A stretch of 43,578 nt of DNA from Methylococcales symbiont of Hymedesmia sp. n. MRB-2018 (GTDB lineage Bacteria > Pseudomonadota > Gammaproteobacteria > Methylococcales > Methylomonadaceae): positions 1 to 43,578 of the forward strand of contig QPIN01000046.1 of NCBI GenBank assembly GCA_003666385.1, in the 5' to 3' direction. A program made the position numbers and the translations under genes. Below the pieces are notes generated by a model. That model had not been told where the DNA came from and searched no databases. It saw only the letters and a list, made by a program, of their open reading frames with translations. Positions 24,987-35,804 of the stretch are shown here, one piece after another (within the stretch, counting starts at the first letter, position 1; the number at the start of each line of letters is the position of its first letter).

Positions 24987-25046
24987 ATAAAAAAGCTGGG
25001 TAGGTTGGTTACGAAAAGCATGTAACCCAACCTACCCGGCTTTTAT
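24987..25046. repeat. Long hairpin of the GGGTAGGTTGG...CCAACCTACCC type
   Basis: Left arm 24987-25012 and right arm 25022-25046 pair over about 24 bp with one mismatch and one bulge (AAGCTGGGTAGGTTGGTTAC versus GTAACCCAACCTACCCGGC). This sequence type is a common REP-like element in bacteria; it could also act as a terminator, since it ends in TTTTAT. Confidence 0.7.
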
Positions 25047-25047
25047 C

Positions 25048-25194
25048 ATGTTAGGTATGGCGGCACTTATTAGAAAAATATTGATTTATTCCTTATCTTC
25101 TGAAAAAGCCGAAGAGTTGTTAATTATTGGTGCTGTATTGGTAGGTTTGGCTATAGCAAATTGGCTTGTATGTTCAAAAAGAGAACCTCTATAG
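25048..25194 (+). CDS. Small membrane ORF, 48 aa
   Basis: Reads MLGMAALIRKILIYSLSSEK, AEELLIIGAVLVGLAIANWL, VCSKREPL. Residues about 24-41 could form one membrane helix. The ATG directly follows the hairpin at 24987-25046, without a good Shine-Dalgarno, and the attC-like site starts 19 bp after the stop, the position expected for a cassette gene. I do not recognise the product; it may be a remnant. Confidence 0.35.
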   Translation: MLGMAALIRKILIYSLSSEKAEELLIIGAVLVGLAIANWLVCSKREPL

Positions 25195-25212
25195 TCATTA
25201 AGCGAGAACTCA

Positions 25213-25339
25213 GCATAACAAAAAATTCCAGTCGATCGCTGGCAGCACTGTTTTTTCAGAGATTATTTTATATCAAAATTTAGTGTGTCAGTAGAGTTCA
25301 TCGTATATCTGCCAGCGGTCACTGAATTTGGCGTTATGT
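25213..25339 (+). repeat. attC-like recombination site (127 bp hairpin)
   Basis: Outer boxes GCATAAC (25213-25219) and GTTATGT (25333-25339) are inverted. Inside, CGCTGGCAG (25237-25245) and CTGCCAGCG (25309-25317) are perfect 9-bp arms, and AAATTCCAGT versus ACTGAATTT pair with unpaired bases on one side. A 63-base variable centre separates the arms. This is the architecture of integron attC sites (R'', L'', centre, L', R', with extrahelical bases), and the length fits. The core triplets deviate slightly from RYYYAAC/GTTRRRY. No integrase is in the window. Confidence 0.6.
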
Positions 25340-25609
25340 GTAAAAATTCGTATTGCTCGTGTATGGCAGTGAAAAAGGTAAAATAGATAAAATGATAATG
25401 AATTTAAAATAGCTCACAGGGGCTTTGATTAGATATAATGTTATAAAAACACTGAAAGACAGATATCCATAAGCGTCTAAAGACAAAGAATATGGATAAT
25501 CTAATTTGTAACTACTCACCGTATCTTTGCTAAGCTACAACTTAGTACGCATTCCCTAGGAGTCTTTACCTTAAATTTACCTGATTCTACACAATAATAA
25601 AATAAGACA

Positions 25610-26131
25610 ATGTATGAAATAGAATACGAATTCCGTGAAGAAGATTTAGTGCATTTTAATGAATTGCAACTAAAAAATAATACTGAAATACAAAAAAACA
25701 TCCGTAAAAATCGCTTATTTGTCCCTGCTATTATGGTACTCATTGGCGTTTTTTATTACGTTTATTATGGAGATATGAAAACCACTGCTTATATCGCTAT
25801 ATTATCTGTCGGTTGGGCTATCGTATCGCCCTACACCATGAAAATGGATATGCGCAGGCAGTTTCTGGATCAATATACAGAACAAGATAAAAAAGATATG
25901 TTTGGCAGACATACGCTGACTATTGAACATGACCACCTTGCTGAAAAATCCCCAGGAGGCAAGCATAGAACTTTTTGGAAGGATATGTTACGAGTCGATT
26001 ATCTTGATAAATATGTACATATTTTTATTGATTTAAATTCAGCGATTGTAATACCTGTTGATACCTTGAAAAGGGGTGATTTGAACAAATTCGCCGATCA
26101 AGCAGAAGAGATGATTGATCGTTTAAGTTAA
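25610..26131 (+). CDS. YcxB-like membrane protein
   Basis: A 173-residue protein with N-terminal EIEYEFREEDLVHFNELQLK, two membrane helices (about 38-52 and 58-73: FVPAIMVLIGVFYYVYY, AYIAILSVGWAIVSPY), and a C-terminal soluble domain (about 95-173) with FWKDMLRVDYLDKYVHIFID, a strand-rich pattern of the YcxB-like C-terminal family. The family role is unknown. It has its own start with no strong upstream gene, and the region before it holds the attC-like site. It is intact and AT-rich like the genome. Confidence 0.75.
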   Translation: MYEIEYEFREEDLVHFNELQLKNNTEIQKNIRKNRLFVPAIMVLIGVFYYVYYGDMKTTAYIAILSVGWAIVSPYTMKMDMRRQFLDQYTEQDKKDMFGRHTLTIEHDHLAEKSPGGKHRTFWKDMLRVDYLDKYVHIFIDLNSAIVIPVDTLKRGDLNKFADQAEEMIDRLS

Positions 26132-26156
26132 ATCCCCCCCTAACAGGATGTACTGA

Positions 26157-26339
26157 CTAAAGCACACCCTCTCTTTTCTGAATGAAATAACGACAAGCAT
26201 CTACGCACATGCTTTTATTCGGAAAAGGTCCTCCAATCCGGTCAACAGTATAAAACCACCATTGCCCTTGCTCATTCACATAATACCTATCCTGAGTTTT
26301 GAACAAAGGGTGCTTTGGTTTTGTTAATTTTTTTCTCAT
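26157..26339 (-). CDS. Small conserved hypothetical protein, 60 aa
   Basis: A small basic protein, KKLTKPKHPLFKTQDRYYVN then EQGQWWFYTVDRIGGPFPNK and SMCVDACRYFIQKREGVL. The pattern R-Y-x-V/N-x-x-x-W-x-F-x-x-R-x-G-G-P-F-x-x-x-x-x-A-x-x-x-x-x-F-I resembles short DUF-type proteins common in gammaproteobacteria in which a Trp/Phe-rich strand precedes GPF. No signal or membrane helix. It is divergent from the ABC-F gene (gap 24 bp) and convergent with the YcxB-like gene. Function not known. Confidence 0.6.
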   Translation of the reverse strand: MRKKLTKPKHPLFKTQDRYYVNEQGQWWFYTVDRIGGPFPNKSMCVDACRYFIQKREGVL

Positions 26340-26363
26340 CTGGCTATTTTAGCTTATCTTTTT

Positions 26364-28283
26364 ATGCTGAATTTTAAAAACATATCATTACGTCGCGGTA
26401 CTCGCGTACTCTTTAGCAACACTTCATTTACCATACATAAAGGTCAAAAAACGGGATTAACTGGTGCTAACGGCACAGGTAAATCAAGTCTTTTTTCCGT
26501 GTTACTCAATCAATTACAAATTGATGAAGGTGAGTTTTCTATGCCACCAAGTTTAGAAATTGCCCATGTTGCACAAGAAACACCTGCATTAGATACTTCG
26601 GCTATTGAATATGTCATAGATGGTGATAATGAATTACGCCAAACTCAGAAAAAGTTGTTAAATGCAGAACAACTAAATGATGGCTTAAAATTAGCAGAAT
26701 TACACAATGTTTTAGAACATATTGGAGGCTATACAGCTCAGGCACGTGCTTCCCGTTTAATGAATGGTTTAGGCTTTGCCACCAGTCAAGAACAGAATAC
26801 TGTCACTACTTTTTCTGGCGGATGGCGCATGCGGCTTAATCTGGCACAAGCACTCATGTGTCGTTCCGATGTTTTATTACTTGATGAGCCCACCAACCAT
26901 TTAGATTTAGATGCGGTTATCTGGTTACAAGACTGGCTTTGTAAGTATACAGGTACACTTTTATTAATATCACATGATAGGGATTTTCTGGATTCCATTA
27001 CCGATCACATTGTCCATATAGAACAAAATAAAGCTGAAATTTATACCGGCAATTATTCTGCTTTCGAAAAAATGCGTGCAGAAAAAATAGCACAACGACA
27101 ATCTGATTTTATCAAACAACAACGCGAAATAGAACATATTCAAAGTTTTATTACCCGCTTTAAAGCCAAAGCAACCAAAGCTAAGCAAGCACAAAGTCGG
27201 GTAAAAGCATTAGAACGCATGGAAGTCATTTCACAAGCCCATGTTGACTCACCTTTTAATTTTTCATTTCCTACACCAAAAAAAATGCCCAACCCTTTGC
27301 TTCAGGTTGAAGAAGCGGATATAGGTTATGCTGAAAATATAATACTTAATCAAGTCAGTTTATCTATTACACCTGGCGATAGAATCGGACTTCTTGGTCC
27401 CAATGGTGCGGGAAAATCTAGTTTGATAAAAATATTAGCCGCTGAAATGCAGCCACTGAGTGGTAAAACTCAATCAGCAGATGCTTTAAATATCGGTTAT
27501 TTTGCCCAGCATCAATTGGAACAACTTAGATTGGATGAAAGTCCTTTATGGCATTTACAACAATTAGATAAACAAGCGACAGAAAGAGACATAAGAAATT
27601 TTCTGGGAGGATTTGATTTTAGGGGGGATAAAATAGCAGAAAAAGTCAAACCTTTTTCTGGTGGGGAAAAAGCTCGCTTGGTGCTCGCTTTATTAGTTTA
27701 TCAAAACCCTAATCTACTTTTATTAGATGAACCCACCAATCATTTAGATCTAGAAATGCGTCATGCATTGAGTATGGCACTACAAGAGTATGAAGGCGCA
27801 CTTGTAGTGGTATCCCATGACCGTCATTTATTAAGATCAGTTACCGATCAATTATTATTAGTTGCGGATGGAACGGTACAAACCTTTAATGGCGATTTAG
27901 ACGATTATCGAGTATGGATGTCCGAACATAAAAAATCCTTAAACGAATCAGCGGTAGACATTAGCCATAATGACTCTGGTCTATCGCGTAAAGAACAACG
28001 TCAAAGTGATGCAGAACGTAGAAAACATTTGAAACCTTTATTAAATAAATTAAAAAAAGTAGAACAAACTGTAGAAAAGTGCCACACAGAACAAAAAGCA
28101 TTAGAACAACAACTAGCTGACCCTGAAATTTATTCCGACTTTAACAAAGACAGTTTAAAACAATTATTAGCTAAAAAAGTGTCTATAGATAAAATATTAG
28201 AAAAGTCTGAAAAAAAATGGATGGAATTAGAGGAATTACTAGAACAAGAAAGATCGTGTTCAGAAAGCAAGTGCATCGTTTAA
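26364..28283 (+). CDS. yheS: ABC-F ATPase, YheS type
   Basis: Soluble ABC-F protein of 639 residues with two ATPase halves and no membrane segment, the class that acts on ribosomes. First half: Walker A GANGTGKS (34-41), signature FSGGWRMRL, Walker B LLLDEPTNHLD. Second half: GPNGAGKS (about 345), FSGGEKARLVLALL, LLLLDEPTNHLDLE. The linker is about 80 residues of charged helix, and the C-terminus (about 540-630) is a charged coiled coil. The N-terminus and QETPALDTSAIEYVIDGD are characteristic of YheS rather than EttA or Uup. The start follows a weak ribosome-binding site (ATCTTTTT) and is first in frame. Confidence 0.9.
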   Translation: MLNFKNISLRRGTRVLFSNTSFTIHKGQKTGLTGANGTGKSSLFSVLLNQLQIDEGEFSMPPSLEIAHVAQETPALDTSAIEYVIDGDNELRQTQKKLLNAEQLNDGLKLAELHNVLEHIGGYTAQARASRLMNGLGFATSQEQNTVTTFSGGWRMRLNLAQALMCRSDVLLLDEPTNHLDLDAVIWLQDWLCKYTGTLLLISHDRDFLDSITDHIVHIEQNKAEIYTGNYSAFEKMRAEKIAQRQSDFIKQQREIEHIQSFITRFKAKATKAKQAQSRVKALERMEVISQAHVDSPFNFSFPTPKKMPNPLLQVEEADIGYAENIILNQVSLSITPGDRIGLLGPNGAGKSSLIKILAAEMQPLSGKTQSADALNIGYFAQHQLEQLRLDESPLWHLQQLDKQATERDIRNFLGGFDFRGDKIAEKVKPFSGGEKARLVLALLVYQNPNLLLLDEPTNHLDLEMRHALSMALQEYEGALVVVSHDRHLLRSVTDQLLLVADGTVQTFNGDLDDYRVWMSEHKKSLNESAVDISHNDSGLSRKEQRQSDAERRKHLKPLLNKLKKVEQTVEKCHTEQKALEQQLADPEIYSDFNKDSLKQLLAKKVSIDKILEKSEKKWMELEELLEQERSCSESKCIV

Positions 28284-28319
28284 AATTCTATAGTAAATAT
28301 AGAGGAGACGATGTTTTGC
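28280..28319 (+). repeat. Short dispersed repeat with embedded GAGGAG, copy 2
   Basis: 38 of 40 positions match 5641-5680 (opposite strand). GAGGAGACGATG is a perfect ribosome-binding site with an ATG, which opens a 31-codon ORF (28311-28406, MFCKEITNQLKASAEITYIP then SFIAQTPSHLV) of unknown meaning. Confidence 0.8.
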
Positions 28320-28412
28320 AAAGAAATTACAAATCAATTAAAGGCCTCAGCAGAAATCACGTATATCCCTTCATTTATTGCGCAAACACCTAGTCATTTA
28401 GTGTAGAATAAC

Positions 28413-28428
28413 GTCAAACACGTTTGAC
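28413..28428. promoter_or_regulatory. Candidate operator upstream of the peroxiredoxin gene
   Basis: GTCAAAC-AC-GTTTGAC is an inverted repeat with 7-bp arms, about 55 bp upstream of the peroxiredoxin start. Its TTTGACA is also -35-like. A dedicated repressor or oxidant regulator is possible, but no site consensus is claimed. Confidence 0.4.
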
Positions 28429-28481
28429 ATGCCTCGTGTTATTATAACCTTTTGTTTTATATTATTTTTTTGGAGAATATA

Positions 28482-29087
28482 ATGAGTGTTTTAGTCGGAA
28501 AACAAGCTCCTGATTTTACAGTTCCTGCAGTACTGGGTAACGGTGATATTGTTGATTCTTTCAGTTTTTCAGAAGCAACAAGGGGAAAATATGCGCTTGT
28601 ATTTTTCTATCCATTAGACTTTACTTTTGTTTGTCCTAGTGAGTTAATTGCTTTAGATCATCGTATAGAAGAGTTTACTAATCGTGGTGTTGAAGTTGTA
28701 GCGGTGTCAATTGACTCTCATTTCACCCATAACGCATGGCGTAACACCGCTATTAATGATGGGGGAATTGGCTCAGTTCGTTATACCATGGCTGCTGATA
28801 TGGATCACCAAATTTGTAAAGCTTATGATGTAGAAGCAGTAGCCCCTGCTGTTGCATATCGTGGTAGTTTTTTAATTGATAAAAATGGTTTAGTTCGTCA
28901 TCAAGTTGTTAATGACTTACCTTTGGGACGTAATATTGATGAAATGATTCGTATGGTAGATGCTTTACAGTTCCATGAAGAGCATGGTGAAGTTTGTCCA
29001 GCTGGCTGGAATAAAGGTGATGCAGGAATGGATGCAAGTCCAACGGGTGTAGCTGACTACTTAAGCAGTAATGCTGAATCGCTTTAA
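28482..29087 (+). CDS. 2-Cys peroxiredoxin (AhpC/Prx1 type)
   Basis: Thiol peroxidase that reduces hydrogen peroxide and organic hydroperoxides. The start is ATG 28482, 6 bp after GGAG; an upstream TTG at 28452 is in frame but has no ribosome-binding site. The 201 residues show APDFTVPAV (9-17), the peroxidatic Cys51 in DFTFVCPSEL, and the resolving Cys172 in GEVCPAGWNKG, so it is a typical 2-Cys enzyme; the C-terminus continues past the resolving Cys as usual in this class. Single-gene unit followed by a strong terminator. Which reductase serves it cannot be told. Confidence 0.94.
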   Translation: MSVLVGKQAPDFTVPAVLGNGDIVDSFSFSEATRGKYALVFFYPLDFTFVCPSELIALDHRIEEFTNRGVEVVAVSIDSHFTHNAWRNTAINDGGIGSVRYTMAADMDHQICKAYDVEAVAPAVAYRGSFLIDKNGLVRHQVVNDLPLGRNIDEMIRMVDALQFHEEHGEVCPAGWNKGDAGMDASPTGVADYLSSNAESL

Positions 29088-29110
29088 CAAATAAGCTGCA
29101 AGAAAGCAAT

Positions 29111-29151
29111 AAAAAAGGCGGGTGCATTAATTATGCCCTCGCCTTTTTTTT
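29111..29151 (+). terminator. Terminator of the peroxiredoxin gene
   Basis: AAAAAAGGCGGGTGCAT pairs with ATGCCCTCGCCTTTTTT (one mismatch), T-rich on both sides, so it can also stop transcription from the right. Confidence 0.85.
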
Positions 29152-29230
29152 ACTCTGCATTTTTGTTTTTGCAGAATCTTTTATCAATGGTGAATTCAAG
29201 AATCCTGAATTCAGCAGAAAAGAAAAGAAC

Positions 29231-29400
29231 TAGGAGGTTGCCCGAGAGTAGAAACCGTAGCAAGAGGGAAAAACCCATTTTGAGTCAATTTTTTTGATCG
29301 TTTGAGGCGAAATAGTTGCGCTATTTAACGAAAATGATCGGGAAAAATGATCAAAATGGTTTTTCCCATAGTAGGTTTTCTCTTCTCGGACAGCCTCCTA
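29231..29400. mobile_element. MITE-like element with terminal inverted repeats
   Basis: Ends are TAGGAGGTTGCCCGAGAGTA and its partner TTCTCTTCTCGGACAGCCTC-CTA. Over about 50 bp the arms pair well, including GGGAAAAACCCATTTTGA against ATCAAAATGGTTTTTCCC. The centre is short (TTTGATCGTTTGAGGCG) and codes for nothing. It looks like a non-autonomous derivative of an insertion sequence, with the TIR start AGGAGGYTGYCCGAGA. It lies between two convergent genes and their terminators. Confidence 0.7.
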
Positions 29401-29453
29401 AATAAATCTAATTTTTCTAAATGGTGATTGTATGGCATACAAAGCTACAGACA

Positions 29454-29490
29454 TAAAAAAACCCAGTTATTAAAATAACCAGGTTTTTTT
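29454..29490 (-). terminator. Terminator of groESL
   Basis: AAAAAAACC-C-AGTTAT and ATAAC-C-AGGTTTTTTT form a stem with a TAAA loop, followed by T on the minus strand, 28 bp beyond the groEL stop. Confidence 0.85.
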
Positions 29491-29517
29491 AATAAAGCGT
29501 GAGCTTTTAGACAGCGC

Positions 29518-31496
<1,979 letters not shown>

Positions 31497-31539
31497 TATT
31501 CCCCTTAAAATAATAAAAATTAAACTACAATGTCACATA

Positions 31540-31566
31540 TTAGCACTCGCTTTATACGAGTGCTAA
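31540..31566. promoter_or_regulatory. CIRCE operator (HrcA binding site)
   Basis: TTAGCACTC (31540-31548), 9-bp spacer, GAGTGCTAA (31558-31566): an exact match to the CIRCE consensus. It overlaps the -10 edge of the groES promoter, so HrcA would block initiation. hrcA itself is not in the window. Confidence 0.95.
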
Positions 31567-31593
31567 TAATAATTTGGTTTTCCTCTCTGTCAA
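31566..31593 (-). promoter_or_regulatory. Sigma-70 promoter of groESL
   Basis: TTGACA (31588-31593 on the minus strand), 16-bp spacer, TATTAT (31566-31571). The -10 abuts the CIRCE operator. Confidence 0.8.
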
Positions 31594-31637
31594 GCCTGTG
31601 GCATTATTCCTTCTAACATCATCATTAAATCAATCCA

Positions 31638-32381
31638 ATGAATGACCAACAACTACTGCGTTATAGTCGTCAAATCATGCTCCCTCAAATTGATATCGAG
31701 GGACAGCAAAAACTATTAACAGCTAAAGTTCTTATTATTGGTGCGGGAGGGCTAGGCTCCCCTGCTTCCATTTACCTTGCCGCAGCGGGGGTAGGACACA
31801 TTACGATCTATGATGATGATGAAGTTGATTTATCCAATTTACCAAGACAGATCGCTCATCACACAAACGATATAGGGACAGACAAAGTTATTTCAACCCG
31901 AAAGACCTTAAAAAAAATAAACCCTGAAGTCAAGGTAACTGCAGTTAAGCAGCGACTGGAAGGAAAGCAACTGGAAAAAGAAGTAAAAAATGTAGACGTA
32001 GTACTGGATTGCTGTGATAACTTTAGTACACGATTTGCTGTTAATGTGGCTTGTGTTAAGCAAAAAACACCATTGGTTTCCGGTGCAGCTATTCGATTTG
32101 AGGGACAGATTTCAGTGTTTACCCACGGCAACAATAACAGTCCCTGCTATAACTGTCTTTATACTGATAATGGTGAAGAAATGCAAAATTGTGCCACTAA
32201 CGGTGTAATCGCGCCTGTTACTGGCATTGTCGGCAGCATTCAAGCGATGGAGGCATTAAAGCTAATCATCGGGTTCGGAAAAACATTAACAGGACGGCTA
32301 TTACTTCTGGATGGACTATCCATGCAATGGAATGAAATGAAATTAACTAAAAACAGCCAATGTCCAACCTGTAGTAAATGA
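31638..32381 (+). CDS. MoeB/ThiF-family adenylyltransferase
   Basis: E1-like enzyme that adenylates the C-terminus of a small sulfur carrier (MoaD for molybdopterin, ThiS for thiamine). The 247 residues (E. coli MoeB has 249) show RYSRQIMLPQI (8-18), nucleotide loop IIGAGGLGSP (33-42), DDDEVDLSNLPRQ (59-71), zinc ligands Cys170, Cys173, Cys242 and Cys245 (PCYNC and CPTC) and Cys185 as catalytic-type residue. It stands alone, divergent from groES, so its partner carrier is not indicated; MoeB is slightly favoured by length and GVIAPVTGIVGSIQAMEALK. No operon context decides. Confidence 0.9.
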   Translation: MNDQQLLRYSRQIMLPQIDIEGQQKLLTAKVLIIGAGGLGSPASIYLAAAGVGHITIYDDDEVDLSNLPRQIAHHTNDIGTDKVISTRKTLKKINPEVKVTAVKQRLEGKQLEKEVKNVDVVLDCCDNFSTRFAVNVACVKQKTPLVSGAAIRFEGQISVFTHGNNNSPCYNCLYTDNGEEMQNCATNGVIAPVTGIVGSIQAMEALKLIIGFGKTLTGRLLLLDGLSMQWNEMKLTKNSQCPTCSK

Positions 32382-32420
32382 GACAGGTGGGCAATACACA
32401 CTCCTTGTCTCATTGAGTTG

Positions 32421-32630
32421 TTATTTCTTTATAATATAACTTTTCACTTTGTCAATGGCTTGTTCCGCTAAATCAAGTACCAGAGAGTCACTGTCGCCAT
32501 GCGGCTCAATATCACCAAATGGCTCGCCTTGCTTCATGGTGTACATATAAATAAAGTAGCCTAGAGGTACAAATACTAATCCAGCAATAATTAGCATACA
32601 AATAAAAAGTACAATCAAGTCAAAAACCAT
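32421..32630 (-). CDS. Small membrane protein, 69 aa
   Basis: A 69-residue protein with one long N-terminal membrane helix (about 4-31: FDLIVLFICMLIIAGLVFVP, LGYFIYMYTM) and a charged soluble tail (GEPFGDIEPHGDSDSLVLDL, EQAIDKVKSYIIKK). No family is recognised. Its start follows AGGAGATATTATG, a good ribosome-binding site. It lies alone between moeB-type and atp genes. The long helix with short polar tail suggests an anchored small protein, role unknown. Confidence 0.62.
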   Translation of the reverse strand: MVFDLIVLFICMLIIAGLVFVPLGYFIYMYTMKQGEPFGDIEPHGDSDSLVLDLAEQAIDKVKSYIIKK

Positions 32631-33034
32631 AATATCTCCTAACTATTTTTAGAAAACTTAGGTTCAATATAGCCCCCTCCTTAATTATGCACAAGAAAAA
32701 CAAATCAAGTTTAAAGAGCTTTGTCCTTTTTCAAACTTTACTCGGGAACTTAAGGGCACCTTTATTAAGTTTGGTTGAGCAGATATGCGTTTAAAATATT
32801 TGAAAATAAGGCGAAGATCGCAGTTATACTTCGCGCGGTCACGGATGCGGTTTTCTATCGGTTGATTTTTGCCTATATGGATGTAGGTAAGGGGTGTAAG
32901 CAGGAGCGGAAGCTTTGTCTATAGACTGCGTTACTGAAATAGTTGCGTAGCTTGCTATGCACCTGTTTCAGTGCCTTGCTATCAACAAAAATCTCTGTTT
33001 ATGGATGCGAACCCGTTAGAATATTGGCTGATAA
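32631..33034. other. Gap without gene, about 400 bp, with imperfect hairpins
   Basis: No ORF of interest. It holds an imperfect inverted repeat at about 32932-32974 (ACTGAAATAGTTGCGTAG against CTATGCACCTGTTTCAGT, 14 of 18 pairs) and GATTTTTG ... CAAAAATC at about 32865 and 32983. GC content is somewhat higher than the surroundings around 32815-33010, so an eroded repeat element is possible. Confidence 0.4.
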
Positions 33035-33457
33035 TTATCTACTTTTTTTCCTTAATCGATCTAAAGTTCTTAATTGCATCATGGCTTGAGATAGTTCAGC
33101 CTGAGCTTTAGCGTAATCAATTTTGCCCGATTTATCAGATAACATTTCCTCTGCTTTTGCTTTTGCTTCAAGAGCTGCAGCCTCATCAATGTCTTTTGCT
33201 CTAATGGCTGTATCTGCCAAAATAGTGACTAAATGTGGTTGTACTTCTAAAATACCGCCAGAAACATAATAATCATTTGTTTCTGTATCATTGACTTTAA
33301 CGCGTACTTCACCAGGAACTAAGTTGGTAATTAAAGGGGCATGACGTGGTGCAATACCCACTTCACCCAGCTCAGCTGGAGCAAAAACCATTTCTGCCAG
33401 TCCAGAAAAAATCTCCTTTTCTGCACTCACAATATCAACATGTATGGTCATTGTCAT
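33035..33457 (-). CDS. atpC: ATP synthase F1 epsilon subunit
   Basis: Central-stalk subunit that links gamma to the c ring and inhibits ATP hydrolysis. The 140 residues have the beta-sandwich start [20 protein letters not shown] and [14 protein letters not shown], then [19 protein letters not shown], and a C-terminal two-helix part (about 90-140, [20 protein letters not shown]). It is the last gene of the atp operon, 18 bp after atpD. Antisense ORFs are shadows. Confidence 0.96.
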   Translation of the reverse strand: MTMTIHVDIVSAEKEIFSGLAEMVFAPAELGEVGIAPRHAPLITNLVPGEVRVKVNDTETNDYYVSGGILEVQPHLVTILADTAIRAKDIDEAAALEAKAKAEEMLSDKSGKIDYAKAQAELSQAMMQLRTLDRLRKKSR

Positions 33458-33475
33458 AAATATCCCCTCAATGGA

Positions 33476-34873
<1,398 letters not shown>

Positions 34874-34916
34874 TCAATTCTTTGGTATGCTGTTTAGTCT
34901 GAGAACTCAGCATAAA

Positions 34917-35795
34917 TTAAACAGCAGCAGCCCCAGCAACAATTTCTGAAATTTCTTGCGTAATGGCTGCTTGTCTTGCCTTGTTATAGACAAGTTGCAA
35001 TTCATCAATAATATTACCGGCATTATCAGATGCACTTTTCATCGCGACCATTCTGGCAGACTGTTCACAGGCATTGTTTTCAACTAAACCTTGATAAACA
35101 ATAGACTCTATATAACGTGCCAATAATGAGTCTAATACTTCTTTGGCATCAGGTTCATATAAATAATCCCAGTGTTTATTACCAAAGTGATCTTTGCCAT
35201 CATCTTCTAATTCAGTGGCAACAACAGGGATTAGTTTTTCAACTTGTGGTTGTTGGGTCATGGTATTAACAAATTCATTGCTAACTACATATAACTCATC
35301 AATGGTACCGTTAGTATAGGAGTCCAGCATTACTTTAATAATACCAACGATATCATTAAGATGTGGTGTATCTCCAAGCTTGCCAATTTGTGCCACAAGG
35401 TTTGCATTAATGCCTGCAAAAAAGCTACTGCCCTTGGTACCAATAGTACAAATATCAACTTCAACCTTATCTTTGTCCCATGCGGCCAGATATTTCAGGA
35501 TGGTTCTGAATAAATTTGAATTTAAACCACCACATAGACCACGGTCAGATGTTATAACGATAATACCTATACGTTTTATTTCACGGTCGATGAGAAAAGA
35601 ATGTTTGTATTCAGGATTAGCATGTGCCAAGTGACGAATAATCTGACTAATCTTTTTTGAATACGGACGTGTTGCCTGCATTCTTTCTTTAGTTTTACGC
35701 ATTTTACTGGCGGCCACCATTTCCATGGCGCGGGTGATTTTTTGAGTATTTTTAATACTCGCAATCTGGGTGCGTATCTCTTTACCAACAGCCAT
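34917..35795 (-). CDS. atpG: ATP synthase F1 gamma subunit
   Basis: Rotating central shaft of F1. 292 residues, with the conserved N-terminus [20 protein letters not shown] (5-24), MVAASKMRK, and the C-terminal [20 protein letters not shown] and [17 protein letters not shown]. These two terminal helices form the coiled coil inside the alpha3beta3 ring. Gene order atpA-atpG-atpD is the standard one. Confidence 0.97.
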   Translation of the reverse strand: MAVGKEIRTQIASIKNTQKITRAMEMVAASKMRKTKERMQATRPYSKKISQIIRHLAHANPEYKHSFLIDREIKRIGIIVITSDRGLCGGLNSNLFRTILKYLAAWDKDKVEVDICTIGTKGSSFFAGINANLVAQIGKLGDTPHLNDIVGIIKVMLDSYTNGTIDELYVVSNEFVNTMTQQPQVEKLIPVVATELEDDGKDHFGNKHWDYLYEPDAKEVLDSLLARYIESIVYQGLVENNACEQSARMVAMKSASDNAGNIIDELQLVYNKARQAAITQEISEIVAGAAAV

Positions 35796-35804
35796 AAGAA
35801 CCCC

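Noticed and set aside
28452-28481. Upstream TTG start of the peroxiredoxin
   Set aside because: It has no Shine-Dalgarno and adds residues absent in the family; ATG 28482 follows GGAG at the right distance.
32815-33010. Possible structured RNA or riboswitch before the atp end
   Set aside because: Only imperfect hairpins were seen, and it lies downstream of atpC and upstream of no gene on the same strand, so no control role fits.
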